In this document: piece after piece, positions 20,442-29,690 of the stretch
How the letters are laid out: every line of letters starts with the position of its first letter
Numbering within the stretch: the first letter of the stretch is position 1
Assembly (NCBI GenBank): GCA_009602725.1
Contig: WELB01000097.1
Location: 370,985-401,127, forward strand
Source of the DNA: Spirogloea muscicola
Lineage: Eukaryota > Streptophyta > Zygnematophyceae > Spirogloeales > Spirogloeaceae
Direction: 5' to 3'
Length of the DNA stretch: 30,143 nt
The notes under the pieces: generated by a model
Databases searched by the model: none
What the model saw: only the letters and a program-made list of their open reading frames with translations
Told to the model about the DNA's origin: nothing
Translations under genes and position numbers: made by a program

Positions 20442-23424
20442 ATGGGGAAGGGCCTGGTGAGTGATTCGGCGCTGCGGAACATCGTGGTGAGCTACATGTA
20501 CGTCGCGATATGGATCACGCTCAGCTTCGGCGTCATCGTCTACAACAAGGTGAGCGCCCCGCCGCCGCCGTCGCCGCCGCCGCCTCCTCCTCCTCCCCCT
20601 CCTCCTCCCCTCTGCTTGCTCCGTCACCGCCTCTCGCTTGCACGGTGACCTCCCTAGCTCGCCTCCTCGCCACCGTCTCGCTGGCGCAGCCCGTCGCGCC
20701 AGCGGCGCTGCCGCGGAGACCGCCGTCGGCGTCGCAGCCTCTGATGGCGGCCTGCGTCGGCGGGCCCTGATCCGGGCATTTTGCAACCAATGGGGGGGGA
20801 TTGGGATTGGGATTGGGAAGTTATATCTCGCAGTGAGGAGCCATGGACTGAGGTCCATGTGCGGGCTTGCGGATCGCCGCCGCGCCCCAATGGCTGCGAT
20901 CGCCGCCAAATGTGGGGCAGTGCAATGTGGGGCAGCTTGTGAATCTGCCGCCGCCAGTCGCTCAGGCAGCACCATCTGGCTGGTAGCCCTAGACAGAAGC
21001 TCAGAGCGGCTGCCTCCGGCCCTCTCAAAGGCCTCCCCTGGCCGTCAGCGAGCTTGGTCTACTCTTAAACCCCCCGCCTCCCCCCTCGTTTGCTGTGTTG
21101 CGCTGGCAGTACATCCTGGATAAGAAGCTGTACAATTGGCCGTTCCCCATCAGCCTCACCATGATCCACATGGCCTTCTGCTCCTCGCTCGCCATCCTCG
21201 TGCTCAAGGTCCTGCGGTGGGTCGAGCCCATCGACATGTCCTGGAACGTCTATATTTCCTCGGTCGTCCCCATTGGCGCCCTCTATGCCGTCAGCCTCTG
21301 GTTGTCCAACTCCGCTTACATCTATCTCTCAGTCTCTTTCATCCAGGTATGCCATAAGCGGTGCAGGCTGTCGCCGTGTGCAGTTAGCACCAAAGCTTAC
21401 GTTGTTGCTGATGCTTCCATCGTCTGGAAATGTTAGCATGCTCATAACGATGTTTTTGTGCACTTGTCCTTGTATTGTAAGGATTACAATAGAAGATTAG
21501 CAGGTGCAAGGTTGGCCTTGCCAAGCCCGGCACCCAGCTGCCTTTACTTGAAGGGCTTAAGAGACATTTCTGTCAAGGACAGCATGTACTACTAGTGCTG
21601 TCAGTTGCCTTGCTCCTCAAGCATTTGGCAGCAAGCTGTTCTCACTAGCAGGACTCCCTGTGTCTGGTATTTGCAGATGCTGAAGGCTTTGATGCCGGTC
21701 ACGGTGTACATTATAGGGGTGGGGTTCCAGAAGGAGTTCTATAGCAATGAAACAATGCTCAACATGATTGGCATTTCTGTTGGTGTTGGCATTGCTGCGT
21801 ATGGCGAGGCAAACTTCAATATTGTGGGCGTGTTGCTCCAGGTGCCCCACCACCATCCCTTCAAGCAGGGCAGAGCTGTGGAGTACAAGTGTAATTTGAA
21901 TGTTGCTGGCCATTTTACTGCTGACAGTCATGCTAGGTGTGTGAGGCACACTAGCCAGCGTATGTGTCAGCTTCGTACTGGAAGCAATCAGAAGCACAGG
22001 TAGTTGTCTCTCAGCAGCTGGCAAACTTGAACTTATGGTGAATGCACCTTGTACTGGATGCAAAGTCAGCTTCAAGAGCTTGAAATTGTGCCCTGTTCCA
22101 GCTAGGGGCAGTTGCATTCGAGGCTTTCCGGCTTGTCCTGATCCAGATACTTTTGACTTCCAAGGTGCTGATCTGCACCCACTTGCTTGCTGGCAGCCCC
22201 TTGTCTTGTTGGAGTCATAGCTACCTTGTTATGGACGTGCAACAACGTCTAGTAGTTGCTAAGCATGCTGAGCACCTTGGATGGCGAGGTTGATAGTCAA
22301 TTCATTCTCCCCATCTGCTGACGATTTGCAGGGCATCAAGCTGAATCCCATCTTGAGCTTGTATTACGTTGCTCCCTGCTGCCTCTTCTTCTTGACGTTT
22401 CCCTGGCTTTACGTGGAGCTGCCCCGGCTCCTTGCCGCCGGTTCCTTCAAGCCTGACTTTCTCACTTTTGGGACCAATGCCTCTGTAGCCTTCGGCCTCA
22501 ATATAGCCGTCTTTCTCCTCATTGGCAAAACCTCCGCTCTCACAATGAACGTTGCAGGTATGCCTACCTGTGCTACTTATTGTCGAAAGTGCTTCATATG
22601 AGATGTGCCAGTCGGTTGTAGGTGAAGTGAGCCTAAGGAGGGTCAGTCTGCATTGCTGTGTGCATTAGATTGCCTGGTAGCCAAGGTCCTTGTAGGTGTG
22701 TGCAGAGTCCTGGGACCAGCCAGCTTGTTTGAACGACCTATACATTGATGCCACTGTTGGTTGGCAATAGTGCCTGGCATAGTCTGCTTTCACCAATATG
22801 ACTGAAAGCAGGGGTATACTTGACGTGTCCACCATCTGGGGTTACGAATTGCAGGTGTTGTCAAGGACTGGCTGCTGATTGCCTTCTCTTGGTCGGTCAT
22901 CGCCGACAAGGTGTGTCAAGCCTCTGTATTTGCGTGCTTTACAGGTCTACACTTGGATACCAGATTAGATGCATGCTTTGCAGAGGAACTTAGGCTCATG
23001 TTCAGGACGAAGTGTTTCTGGGAGCTGAGCAGCTCTATCAAGCTGTATGTGCAGATAACAACCATCAACCTGGTGGGGTATGGCCTTGCGTTCCTAGGCG
23101 TTTGCTATTACAATCACCTCAAGCTTAAGGTTGCCACCCTGTGTCTTTTACACTTCTGACTGATCTGTGATATTTCATTCATCATCGCCGTGGGTTTAGA
23201 CTTGCTGCCTGGTGCTTTGAGACAGATGTCTGTGTCAGATATCTGTCTCAAAGGGCTGTCTTGGCTAAACATGAACTCTGGTGGTGCAGGAGATGAAGAA
23301 GGAGCCAGTGACTACTCCAAAGCAAGTGGTGAGCGATGAGGAGAGGGGACTTCTACTGAGCAAGCACGATGACCTGGCCACTAAAAGTCCCCGCGACCTG
23401 CCCATTAAAAGTCCCCGCAATTGA
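20442..23424 (+). CDS. KT-group sugar-phosphate/phosphate translocator (TPT/NST family)
   Basis: Eight exons: 20442-20549, 21110-21346, 21677-21841, 22102-22164, 22332-22557, 22855-22910, 23055-23129, 23290-23424; phases close, 354 aa. It is a polytopic membrane exchanger of the drug/metabolite transporter superfamily, with about ten hydrophobic segments. Plant KT members are thought to act in endomembranes. The reading matches that subfamily almost throughout: [97 protein letters not shown] (with the diagnostic Lys-Thr) and [20 protein letters not shown]. The N-terminus is short, without a plastid transit peptide. The hydrophilic C-tail has an internal repeat, TKSPRD then IKSPRN. A TGTAA lies 66 nt past the stop. 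Substrate unknown. Confidence 0.95.
23215..23253. repeat. perfect 13-bp inverted repeat in intron 7 of the translocator gene
   Basis: CTTTGAGACAGAT (23215-23227) and ATCTGTCTCAAAG (23241-23253) are exact reverse complements with a 13-nt spacer. This is the second strong intronic hairpin of the window. Confidence 0.8.
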
Positions 23425-23489
23425 AGAAGCTCTTGCGGGCCACTGTACAATTGATTGAGACACACAGCGATCTGGTTCTCAAAAAGGTG

Positions 23490-23494
23490 TGTAA
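23490..23494 (+). terminator. TGTAA poly(A) signal candidate of the translocator gene
   Basis: TGTAA is the common polyadenylation signal in green algae. This one is 66 nt after the stop codon, a reasonable distance. Confidence 0.45.
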
Positions 23495-24779
23495 CAAACG
23501 GTCAAGTCGAGTAGGAGCCAGAATGTGTGGCATTCCTTGCAATGTCTATGACCTGCTTGATCCTCCCCTTACAATGCGTTTGGAAGGCATCCGGAAGGCA
23601 TCCTCTCCCTAGAGGGTGCTTTGATCTTCGGCAGGGCCATACCTGATTGCCTAATAAGGCTTCAGAGCTGGAGGCTTGGTCTCTGGCCTTTGAAAGGCTT
23701 CCACTCATACACAGTACTTTGAAGCACAAAGCACTGGCCACGAAGCACATGCTCCACTAGGTGGACGTGGCATGGCATTGATGCAATGCTTGCTGGCTTG
23801 CATTAGGCTTTCAGTTGCAAATCAGTTGCTCACTCGGGTGTCCCAGTGAGGGTGTCCTGGGAGCTAGAATGTTGCTACTGAAAGTTTTCCTGGGCTGTGC
23901 GCTCTTGTACCTGCTCCTGTACCTGTCCCTGTGTGTTGTACACAGCGTTCTCAGGGTCTGTGTTCCTCCAGTGGAGCTCTCCATTGGACGTTTGCCCTTG
24001 TCCACAGGTCCAGCAGATCGCCCTCGTTGAGGGGGCGGCCCAGTAGATCGACCTCGTCGCGGCGGCTCAGATGCAGATGCGCTCATGGCGGCAGACAGAT
24101 TCAGATCTCAGACAGTCAGTCAGACAGCACAGGCTCCGACCTCACCCAAGGTGGGTGGCAGCCATGGCTAGGGCGCACGCGTGGCCTCAGATGTTGGGGA
24201 TTAAACCCGATGGGTGCCCAAGGCCTCCCTTATCCAGGGGAGACTCTCACGCCCCAATGAGACGGTCGGGATGGTCACCCACCCCCCGACCCGCCGATTC
24301 GCCATATTACAGTATTCAACAGCTACTACAGCTCCAAATCGTGCATGAATATAGGCGTAGAATTTACTGAAGGGATTTAAGCACTTGAACGAGAATGGTG
24401 TTCATTGAGCATCCTGCCACCGTAGATACGTTGTCATGCAACTCTTCGTCGGTGGTCAAATCCGCGTCGGTGCTGACTAGGATGCAGAGGTGGCTGCAGA
24501 CGTGGATATGCGAGGCACGTCATCCATCAGCTTTGGGTGTGAATTGCATTCGCGAGCGCGGGACCTCCAACCCGCTTCGGTCAGGAAAGATGCCCAATGT
24601 GCCGCCCAAGTCTCGCTTTGACGTCGGCGCTCGGAAGTCAATCGCCGCCCAACTCCCGTCAGCTGCCCAGGTTTGACGCTGGCGCACATACGCAGTCAGC
24701 TAGCCGTGCCAGGATGTGGCCACGACGCGCAGGCAAGATTTGCCGCCCAAGTCACAGCCATGCCGCCCATGGCCGTGCA
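23495..24779. other. gene-free spacer downstream of the translocator gene
   Basis: No ORF has recognisable features. It contains two near-direct repeats CAGCAGATCGCCCTCGT and CAGTAGATCGACCTCGT (24009-24056), a CAGT-rich stretch near 24100-24125, and a short repeated phrase GCCGCCCAAGTC near 24602 and 24743. These could be old repeat remnants. Confidence 0.45.
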
Positions 24780-25010
24780 ACTTGCGGGCAGGCCGTGCTA
24801 TTTGCTGCTGCCTCTAAATCTCGTCGCGGAGCCTCTTCTCCAGCTGCAAGTGACTCCGACTTGCTGCTGCTAACTGGGGTTACCAAGCTCCCCTCCACTG
24901 TAGTCTCGTGCATATCTGTGTGGTTTAAGCGCCTTTCAGCTTTCGGCTCTTTGGACCCGTCCATTCTTTATGGGCTGGCCTTTCCCAGCCAATTTTATGT
25001 CAACTTCTGG
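24780..25010 (+). mobile_element. retroelement 3'-end fragment, plus orientation
   Basis: The coding remnant reads AAASKSRRGASSPAASDSDL then LLLTGVTKL, homologous to the C-terminal peptide at 28180-28265. It is followed by TAGTCTCGTGCATATCTGTG, CGCCTTTCAGC, the CCATTCTTT block and the hairpin GGGCTGGCCTTTCCCAGCC at about 24972-24990. Confidence 0.65.
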
Positions 25011-25059
25011 CACCGGTGCACAGTGCTATCTTGCCACCCACACCACACAAAGAAATTCA

Positions 25060-25615
25060 TAGACCGAAAAAGAGAAGAAGTGGCTCCTTCGAAGAAGGAA
25101 GTGCTCGTTAAGAGAAGGTAGGGGCTGGGAAAGATCAGCCCAAAAAGAATGGACCAAAGGGCTCTCCCAAAGTGGGCGAGGGAACAGTCAGCCCAAACGA
25201 TAGTTGACAAGGTCCGAAAGGGCCAAGAGCGCTCTCTCAGAGCATTGGGTAGGATGGATTACTTCGTGAGCACGAGTGAGGAGCCGCAACTCCGAAGGAT
25301 TAGCAGCCGGAAAGCAATCCCCCTGGCGAAAGCCAGAGACTGCAGCTAGAGCACGGCCAGCACGCAGCCATGGACCGCGCGAGGGAGATGTAGTGGCGCA
25401 TACGGTAGACCTGAGCTAGCGGCCCAGCGCCGTTGGAGTTGGCCTGCTCGACTCGCCTGCGGGACACAGCGCGCCGCGCAAGCTGGGCCAACAGGTCGAG
25501 CCACTGGGGCCAGAGAGCCCCGTTTACATCCACGAGAAAGCCCACGAAAGCGCGCCGAAAGGTGTGATGTGTACCTCGACGAGCCGTGGGGAACAGGCTC
25601 GGCACTGGTGGGCAA
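25060..25615 (-). mobile_element. retroelement fragment with LINE-like C-terminal coding remnant, minus orientation
   Basis: The minus strand from 25605 reads VDVNGALWPQWLDLLAQLAR, then LAQVYRMRHYISLARSMAA, the same peptide as at 27840-28165 (VDVHGAFGSRWLDLLQRLAC and QVFRMRMRLAVSLQRSLAH). This arrangement (a D/E-x-G-A segment, ~30 residues, then R-x-x-I/V-S-x-x-L-Q-R) resembles the C-terminal region of non-LTR reverse-transcriptase polyproteins. The 3' untranslated blocks follow toward 25060. Its 3' end faces that of the copy at 24780-25010. Confidence 0.6.
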
Positions 25616-26519
25616 ATAGTAGGTAAGTGGTAGAAGTGAGTCTCAGTTCACACTGGCCTTGAGGCCTAGTAGATCAGATAAGCCGAATGGCCCACCCCAT
25701 TAAACTTTTGTGTTCTCCTCTAGTTTTACACACTGGCTGTTGTCGCCGTTTCCGCCGCCGCCGCCGCTGCTGCCGCTGTCGCTGCTGCTGCCGCCCCCAC
25801 TGCCGCTGTCGCTGCTGCTCTTATAGCAGTAGGCGTAGCGCGCACATGCAGTGCCACGCTAAGAGGGCGTGGGCATAGGCGTTAGGCATACTTGCCGCCA
25901 GAAAGCCTCATCTCGGGGAAGCTTCCGTCGCCAGGCGCGTAAGGACCAAACTCGGTAAGCCACAAAAATTGTGACCTTGTGTGTTGTGGAGCGACTGACA
26001 AGCGTTGCCTTGCGTTGCTCTGAAGTTGCTGCTTACATCCACGCTTCCTTGCAAAACGCTAAGCGACAATAAGGACTGACAGTACAAGCCGTGCCAGATA
26101 AGCACCTGGCGCCGTCAGCCCTCTGAAGAAGTGGGGCCTCCCTACAAGAGGTATCTGAGGTCCCATGATGTCAGTGGCTGTCCAAGCAAGCCGCAAAGAT
26201 TGGGCAATAGTGGGCCAAGAGCTGCCAGTCAAGGTGGACCGCGTTCAAGGAATAGCGGTCGCCGCAAAGGAATTGCTTGCCTGCATTCAGCAACTTTGTG
26301 AAATAGTTGGGCTTTCGTAGAAGTCTGTGGATTTAAGTAATTAGCTGGAAGGAATGACAAAATATGAAGGAGAGGAATCTGAGCTCGTCATAGAAGGCAG
26401 TGCATGTGCGGAGCCAGCTGGTAGAGCTAAGGGTAAGGTTTGACTGAACGATGGACAAGGATGGCCACACAGTCGCGGAGGTGGTACTAGCCAGGAAGAG
26501 AAATTTAGAGACGCTCGTT
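25616..26519. other. spacer with CTG/CCG low-complexity stretch
   Basis: A GCC/GCT-rich stretch at about 25741-25822 translates to Arg/Cys or Ala runs in different frames and is not credible as a gene. The remainder shows no coding pattern. Confidence 0.45.
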
Positions 26520-26960
26520 CCAAGGGGGCTGCGAGTGGCTGTCAATGGCCAGCCCAAAAGAGTGGACAAGGTCCAAAGGGGCTGAACAGTGCAAGCAATT
26601 ACGCGAGTAGCTACTCTGATGTGGGTACCGAGTAAATCTTAGTCCCAAAATGGAGTGAGTAGAAGCTGGGCGAGAGCAGCCGAGCCACATTCCAGAGGCG
26701 GCAGCCAAGGCGCGGCTTGCCAGCATGGCGAACGCCTGGGACAGCTGGAGCATCGAAGAGGCGCATTTGGCACATCTAAGCGAGCGAGAAAGCTCGGCCC
26801 ATGTGAAGAAAAGTGGCTCTATCATGTAAGGGAATGGCTATGAGAAGAGGTGGCTCTCCCAATGGGGCAAAGGGCTGTGAGAGTGCAGCCCCAGAGGAAT
26901 GAACAAAGACCGAAAGGGCCGTTCAGCCAGGAAGAGCCAGGAATGGAAGATTTCTCAAAC
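26520..26960 (-). mobile_element. decayed retroelement fragments, minus orientation
   Basis: The minus strand near 26780-26670 reads SSMLQLSQAFAMLASRALAA, then ASG, a diverged form of the SLQRSMAHALHLRAGRALAA peptide. GGCCAGCCCAAAAGAGTGGA (26549-26568) and a second copy near 26850-26930 (GTGGCTCTCCCAATGGGGCA, AACAAAGACCGAAAGGGCC) are the 3' untranslated blocks in reverse. Confidence 0.55.
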
Positions 26961-27094
26961 TAGGGGGGGGCAAAGGCTGAAAGACTCCTGCTCAAGAAGC
27001 GTCAGACTTGACCCCAACAGAAAAGAAGAAGGTGAAGGGGAAAAGGGGAGCCTCCACCAAGACGAGATAAGTGATCTCTATCAAAGTGATCTCT

Positions 27095-27228
27095 ATCAGG
27101 TATACCGCATGCGATTGTCAGTCCCCCTTCAGCGGTCCATGGCCCACGCCTTGCATCTGCGTGCTGGCCGTGCTCTCGCTGCGGCCTCAGGCTTTCGGCA
27201 GGGGGATAGTTTTCCGGCAGCTAGCAGA
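27095..27228 (+). mobile_element. retroelement C-terminal coding remnant leading into a minisatellite
   Basis: It reads YQVYRMRLSVPLQRSMAHAL then HLRAGRALAAASGFRQGDS and FPAAS, after which the family's usual YSDLLLLTRGY and stop are replaced by the 111-bp tandem repeat. Confidence 0.6.
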
Positions 27229-27705
27229 ACAGGTCAACAAGGCCCCCAGCGGCACTTCCGGCACTCCTTTCCCCCTCCATTATCCCTCCTGCCACTGCTG
27301 CTGCCTCACTCCTCTAGCAGCTCCAGCAGCGGACGCAGGACAGGTCGATAAAGCCCCCATCGACACTTCCAGCCCTCTTCCCCCCCCCCCGCCATCCCTC
27401 CTGCCACTGCTGCTGCCCGACTCCTCTAGCAGTTCCAGAAGCAGACGCAGGACAGGTCGACAAGGCCCTCAAAGGCACTTCCGGTCTTCCTTCCCATCCC
27501 CGCCCTCCCTCCTGCCACTGCTGCTGCTCCACTCCTCTAGCAGCTCCTGCAACGGACGTAGGCCAGGTCGACAAGGCCCTCATCGGCACTTCCGGCTGTC
27601 CTTTCCCCCCATGCCATCCCTCCTGCCACTGCTGCTGCCCCACTCCTCCTATAGCAGCTCCAGCAGGAAAGGTCGGCAATGCCCCAATCGGCACTTCCGG
27701 CCCCC
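27229..27705 (+). repeat. minisatellite, unit ~111 bp, about 4.3 copies
   Basis: Units begin at the ACAGGTCRACAARGCCC block at about 27229, 27340, 27452, 27563 and 27669 (spacing 111, 112, 111, 106). Each unit continues CGGCACTTCCGG, a C-rich run, CCTCCTGCCACTGCTGCTGC and CTCCTCTAGCAGCTCC. The 111-bp unit is a multiple of three, so a 244-aa frame (27071-27805) stays open and repeats a Pro/Leu/Ser-rich phrase. There is no evidence that it is translated. Confidence 0.85.
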
Positions 27706-27835
27706 CTGCTGTTACGATCTACTCCGCCAATTCCACCAGATCGGCGTCGTTTGCAGGGCACGCGGTCGGCCAGGCGGCCCGGGGCAAGGAGCGAAAATAT
27801 ACTGATCACCCGGTTGGGGAAGATTCCGCGGCCCT

Positions 27836-28410
27836 GGCGATGGATGTACACGGGGCTTTCGGCAGCCGCTGGCTGGATCTCCTTCAGCGGCTTGCCTGCC
27901 AGGCCATTGACCGTCCTCTTCAGGCCCCGCAGTCGCTGCTTAGCTACGAGAATGCTCGTAGTTTGGCCCCTTCGAACCTTTTCGGGCTGGCTTCTCACAG
28001 CCCTTGCCCCCATTGGGAGAGCCACTTCTTCTTCATTGACCGGCGGCCGGGTCTGCCAGGGTCGATGCCCGGCTTCAACGCCGCCGATTCGTTCGCACAA
28101 GTCTTCCGCATGCGCATGCGCCTGGCCGTATCGCTTCAACGCTCCCTTGCCCACGCCGTCCACACGCGAGCAGGCCGTGCTATGGCCGCCGCCTCTGGGT
28201 CTCGGCGGAGTGCCTCTTTCCCTGCAGCGAGCTACTCCGACCTGATGTTGCTCACTCGTGGGTACTGAGCTTCCCTCTGCGTCGTCTCTGTGTTCTGCAG
28301 TGTTTTGTAGTGTAGTCCTTTTTCCGGCTCCTCTTTCTTTGGCTTTGGACATTGCCCATTCTTTTTTGGGCTGGCTCTGCCAGCCCCTCTTCTCTATGGG
28401 CGCGCACTTC
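27836..28410 (+). mobile_element. longest retroelement 3'-end copy with C-terminal coding remnant
   Basis: From 27840 it reads MDVHGAFGSRWLDLLQRLAC, then after a ~60-residue interruption containing 3'-UTR-like blocks (about 27925-28040), FAQVFRMRMRLAVSLQRSLA, HAVHTRAGRAMAAASGSRR, SASFPAASYSDLMLLTRGY and a stop at 28266-28268. The 3' untranslated part follows to the hairpin GGGCTGGCTCTGCCAGCCC (28368-28386). This is the best source of the family's C-terminus in the window. The full element, with its reverse transcriptase domain, is absent. Confidence 0.65.
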
Positions 28411-28417
28411 TCTTTCT

Positions 28418-28590
28418 CCCCCCCTCCATTCCTCCTGCCACTGCTACGGCCTCACTCCTCTAGCAGCTCCAGAAGCGGACGCAGGAAAGGCCCCCAGAGG
28501 CCCCCAGGGGCTCTGCCGGCCCTCCTTTCCCCCCGCATCCCTTCGCCTGCCACTGCTGCTGCCCTACTTCTCTAGCAGCTCCAGTAGTTG
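28418..28590 (+). repeat. second block of the ~111-bp minisatellite, about 1.5 units
   Basis: CCTCCTGCCACTGC..CTCCTCTAGCAGCTCCAG, GCGGACGCAGGAAAGG and a second CTGCCACTGCTGCTGCC..CTCTAGCAGCTCCAG match the units at 27229-27705. It lies directly after the 3' end of the preceding retroelement copy. Confidence 0.75.
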
Positions 28591-28694
28591 CTAGATGCTA
28601 GCTGCTACGTCATTTGATGTGCTTTGCGTTTGTACTTAGCCATTTTGGCCTTCGACTGTTTTAAATACACATCTTTTCTTTGAAGCAGCCGTAG

Positions 28695-28990
28695 CGGGCA
28701 GGCCGCGCCAAGGCTGCTGCTTCTGGGTCTCGTCGGGGTGCCTCTTTTCCAGCTCCAATTTACTCCGACTCGCTGCTAATTCGAATTTACAAGACAGAAT
28801 GCTGCTGCCGACATTGAAGGAGCGGCTGTCAAAGCCAGACAGTTGCATACAGGTGTTCATGAATTACTAAACTCCCATCGCGCTGTTGTCTCTTGCATAG
28901 CTTGTGTGGTTCAGGCGCCTTTCGGCCCTTAGGACCTTGTCCACTCTTTTCTGGGGTGGCTGTTTTCAGCGCCTGCCTTCTACTGGAAGA
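28695..28990 (+). mobile_element. retroelement 3'-end fragment carrying a nested insertion
   Basis: It reads AAASGSRRGASFPAPIYSDS, then after the nested insert (28784-28862) ACTAAACTCCCATCGCGC, TGTCTCTTGCATAGCTTGTG, GGCGCCTTTCGGCCC, CCTTGTCCACTCTTTTCTGG. The order is the same as in other copies; the hairpin is degraded (GGGGTGGCTGTTTTCAGCGCC). Confidence 0.6.
28784..28862 (+). mobile_element. ~80-bp small dispersed repeat, copy 2, nested in a retroelement
   Basis: AATTTACAAGACAGAATGC..AGCGGCTGTCAAAGCCAG..TTGCATACAG..GTGTTCATGA corresponds to 19937-20016. It interrupts a retroelement copy that is continuous elsewhere (7430-7460, 24880-24900). The flanks GAATTTA and GAATTA could be a target-site duplication. 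Confidence 0.6.
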
Positions 28991-29049
28991 GCTGATATGT
29001 GAGAAGAGCCTATTTTCATCACACTGTTCTGGGAAGAAGTGAGCTCTTT

Positions 29050-29320
29050 GTGGTTACGAAGCTGCGGTAGTCTCGTGTCTAACTGTGTGGTTTAGGCACC
29101 TTCTGGAACTTTCCCAGCTGCGAGTTACTCGGACTTGCTGCTGCTCACTCGTGGGTATTGAGCTTCCCTTTGCGTCGTCTTGTGTCTAGCTGTGTCGTTT
29201 TTCCTTAACGGCACCTTCTTGGCTCTTTGGATTTTGTCCATTTTCTGAGGGCTGGGCAACTTCTTTGAACCTTGTCCATTCTTTGTCCTACCTTCTGTGG
29301 CCGATCACTTTCTTCTTCCA
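29050..29320 (+). mobile_element. retroelement 3'-end fragment(s), plus orientation
   Basis: TAGTCTCGTGTCTAACTGTG and TGGTTTAGGCACCTTCTGG, then CCAGCTGCGAGTTACTCGGA, TGCTGCTCACTCGTGGGTAT and a stop, then GTCTAGCTGTGTCG and two TTTG(G/A)A..TTGTCCATT blocks. It may be two overlapping partial copies. Confidence 0.55.
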
Positions 29321-29400
29321 ATGGGGGGGGGGGGAGCTGTGAATGGCCAGCCCTGGCTGCACAAGATTCACAAGGGCCGTAAGGCGCCAAACTTCACACA
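29321..29400 (-). mobile_element. short retroelement fragment, minus orientation, with poly-G
   Basis: A run of about 13 G at 29324-29336 is followed by GCTGTGAATGGCCAGCCC and CAAGGGCCGTAAGGCGCC, the reverse of the GGGCTGG and GGCGCCTTTCGGCCC blocks. Confidence 0.45.
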
Positions 29401-29509
29401 GCTAGGCGAGAGACTGCAGCAAATTGGAGCTCAGTAACCAAGCAGCCGCAAGTCGGAATGGCTTGAAGCTGAAAAAAAAGGCACTTTCAGGAGCCTTGCT
29501 TCTCTGACC

Positions 29510-29690
29510 TAAGGCTGCTTAGCAGGGGTTACTGCGTAATACGTAGCTGCTTGTTTCTTGTTGTGCTTGCTTTTCTTAGCGCTTCCCCTGGCCCCTTCTC
29601 GTACTTCGTACCTTCTTTTTTGGCCTGGCTTTTCCAGCCCCTATTCTCAATGGGCGAGCCCTTTCTCTAGACCAAAAAAGAAGGCACCCC
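29510..29690 (+). mobile_element. retroelement 3'-end fragment, plus orientation
   Basis: GCAGGGGTTACTGCG, ACTTCGTACCTTC, TTTTTTGGCCTGGCTTTTCC, AGCCCCTATTCTCAATGGGC. The last phrase matches the reverse complement of 7725-7690 and the end of the copy at 28368-28400. Confidence 0.55.

Noticed and set aside
20793-20818. (GGGATT)n run as an internal telomere-like repeat
   Set aside because: Only about three units and not a known green-algal telomere unit (TTTAGGG); it lies in intron 1 of the translocator.
20037-20975. 312-aa minus-strand ORF and several plus-strand ORFs through the CCG tracts
   Set aside because: Open because of CCG/CGG triplets; they cross the translocator's first exon, whose frame is firmly supported.
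27229-27705. CRISPR-like array
   Set aside because: Units are contiguous tandem repeats of 111 bp without unique spacers, in a eukaryotic intergenic region.
27071-27805. 244-aa ORF through the minisatellite as a real repetitive protein gene
   Set aside because: The open frame follows from a unit length divisible by three; its start is inside a decayed retroelement remnant read in a shifted frame.
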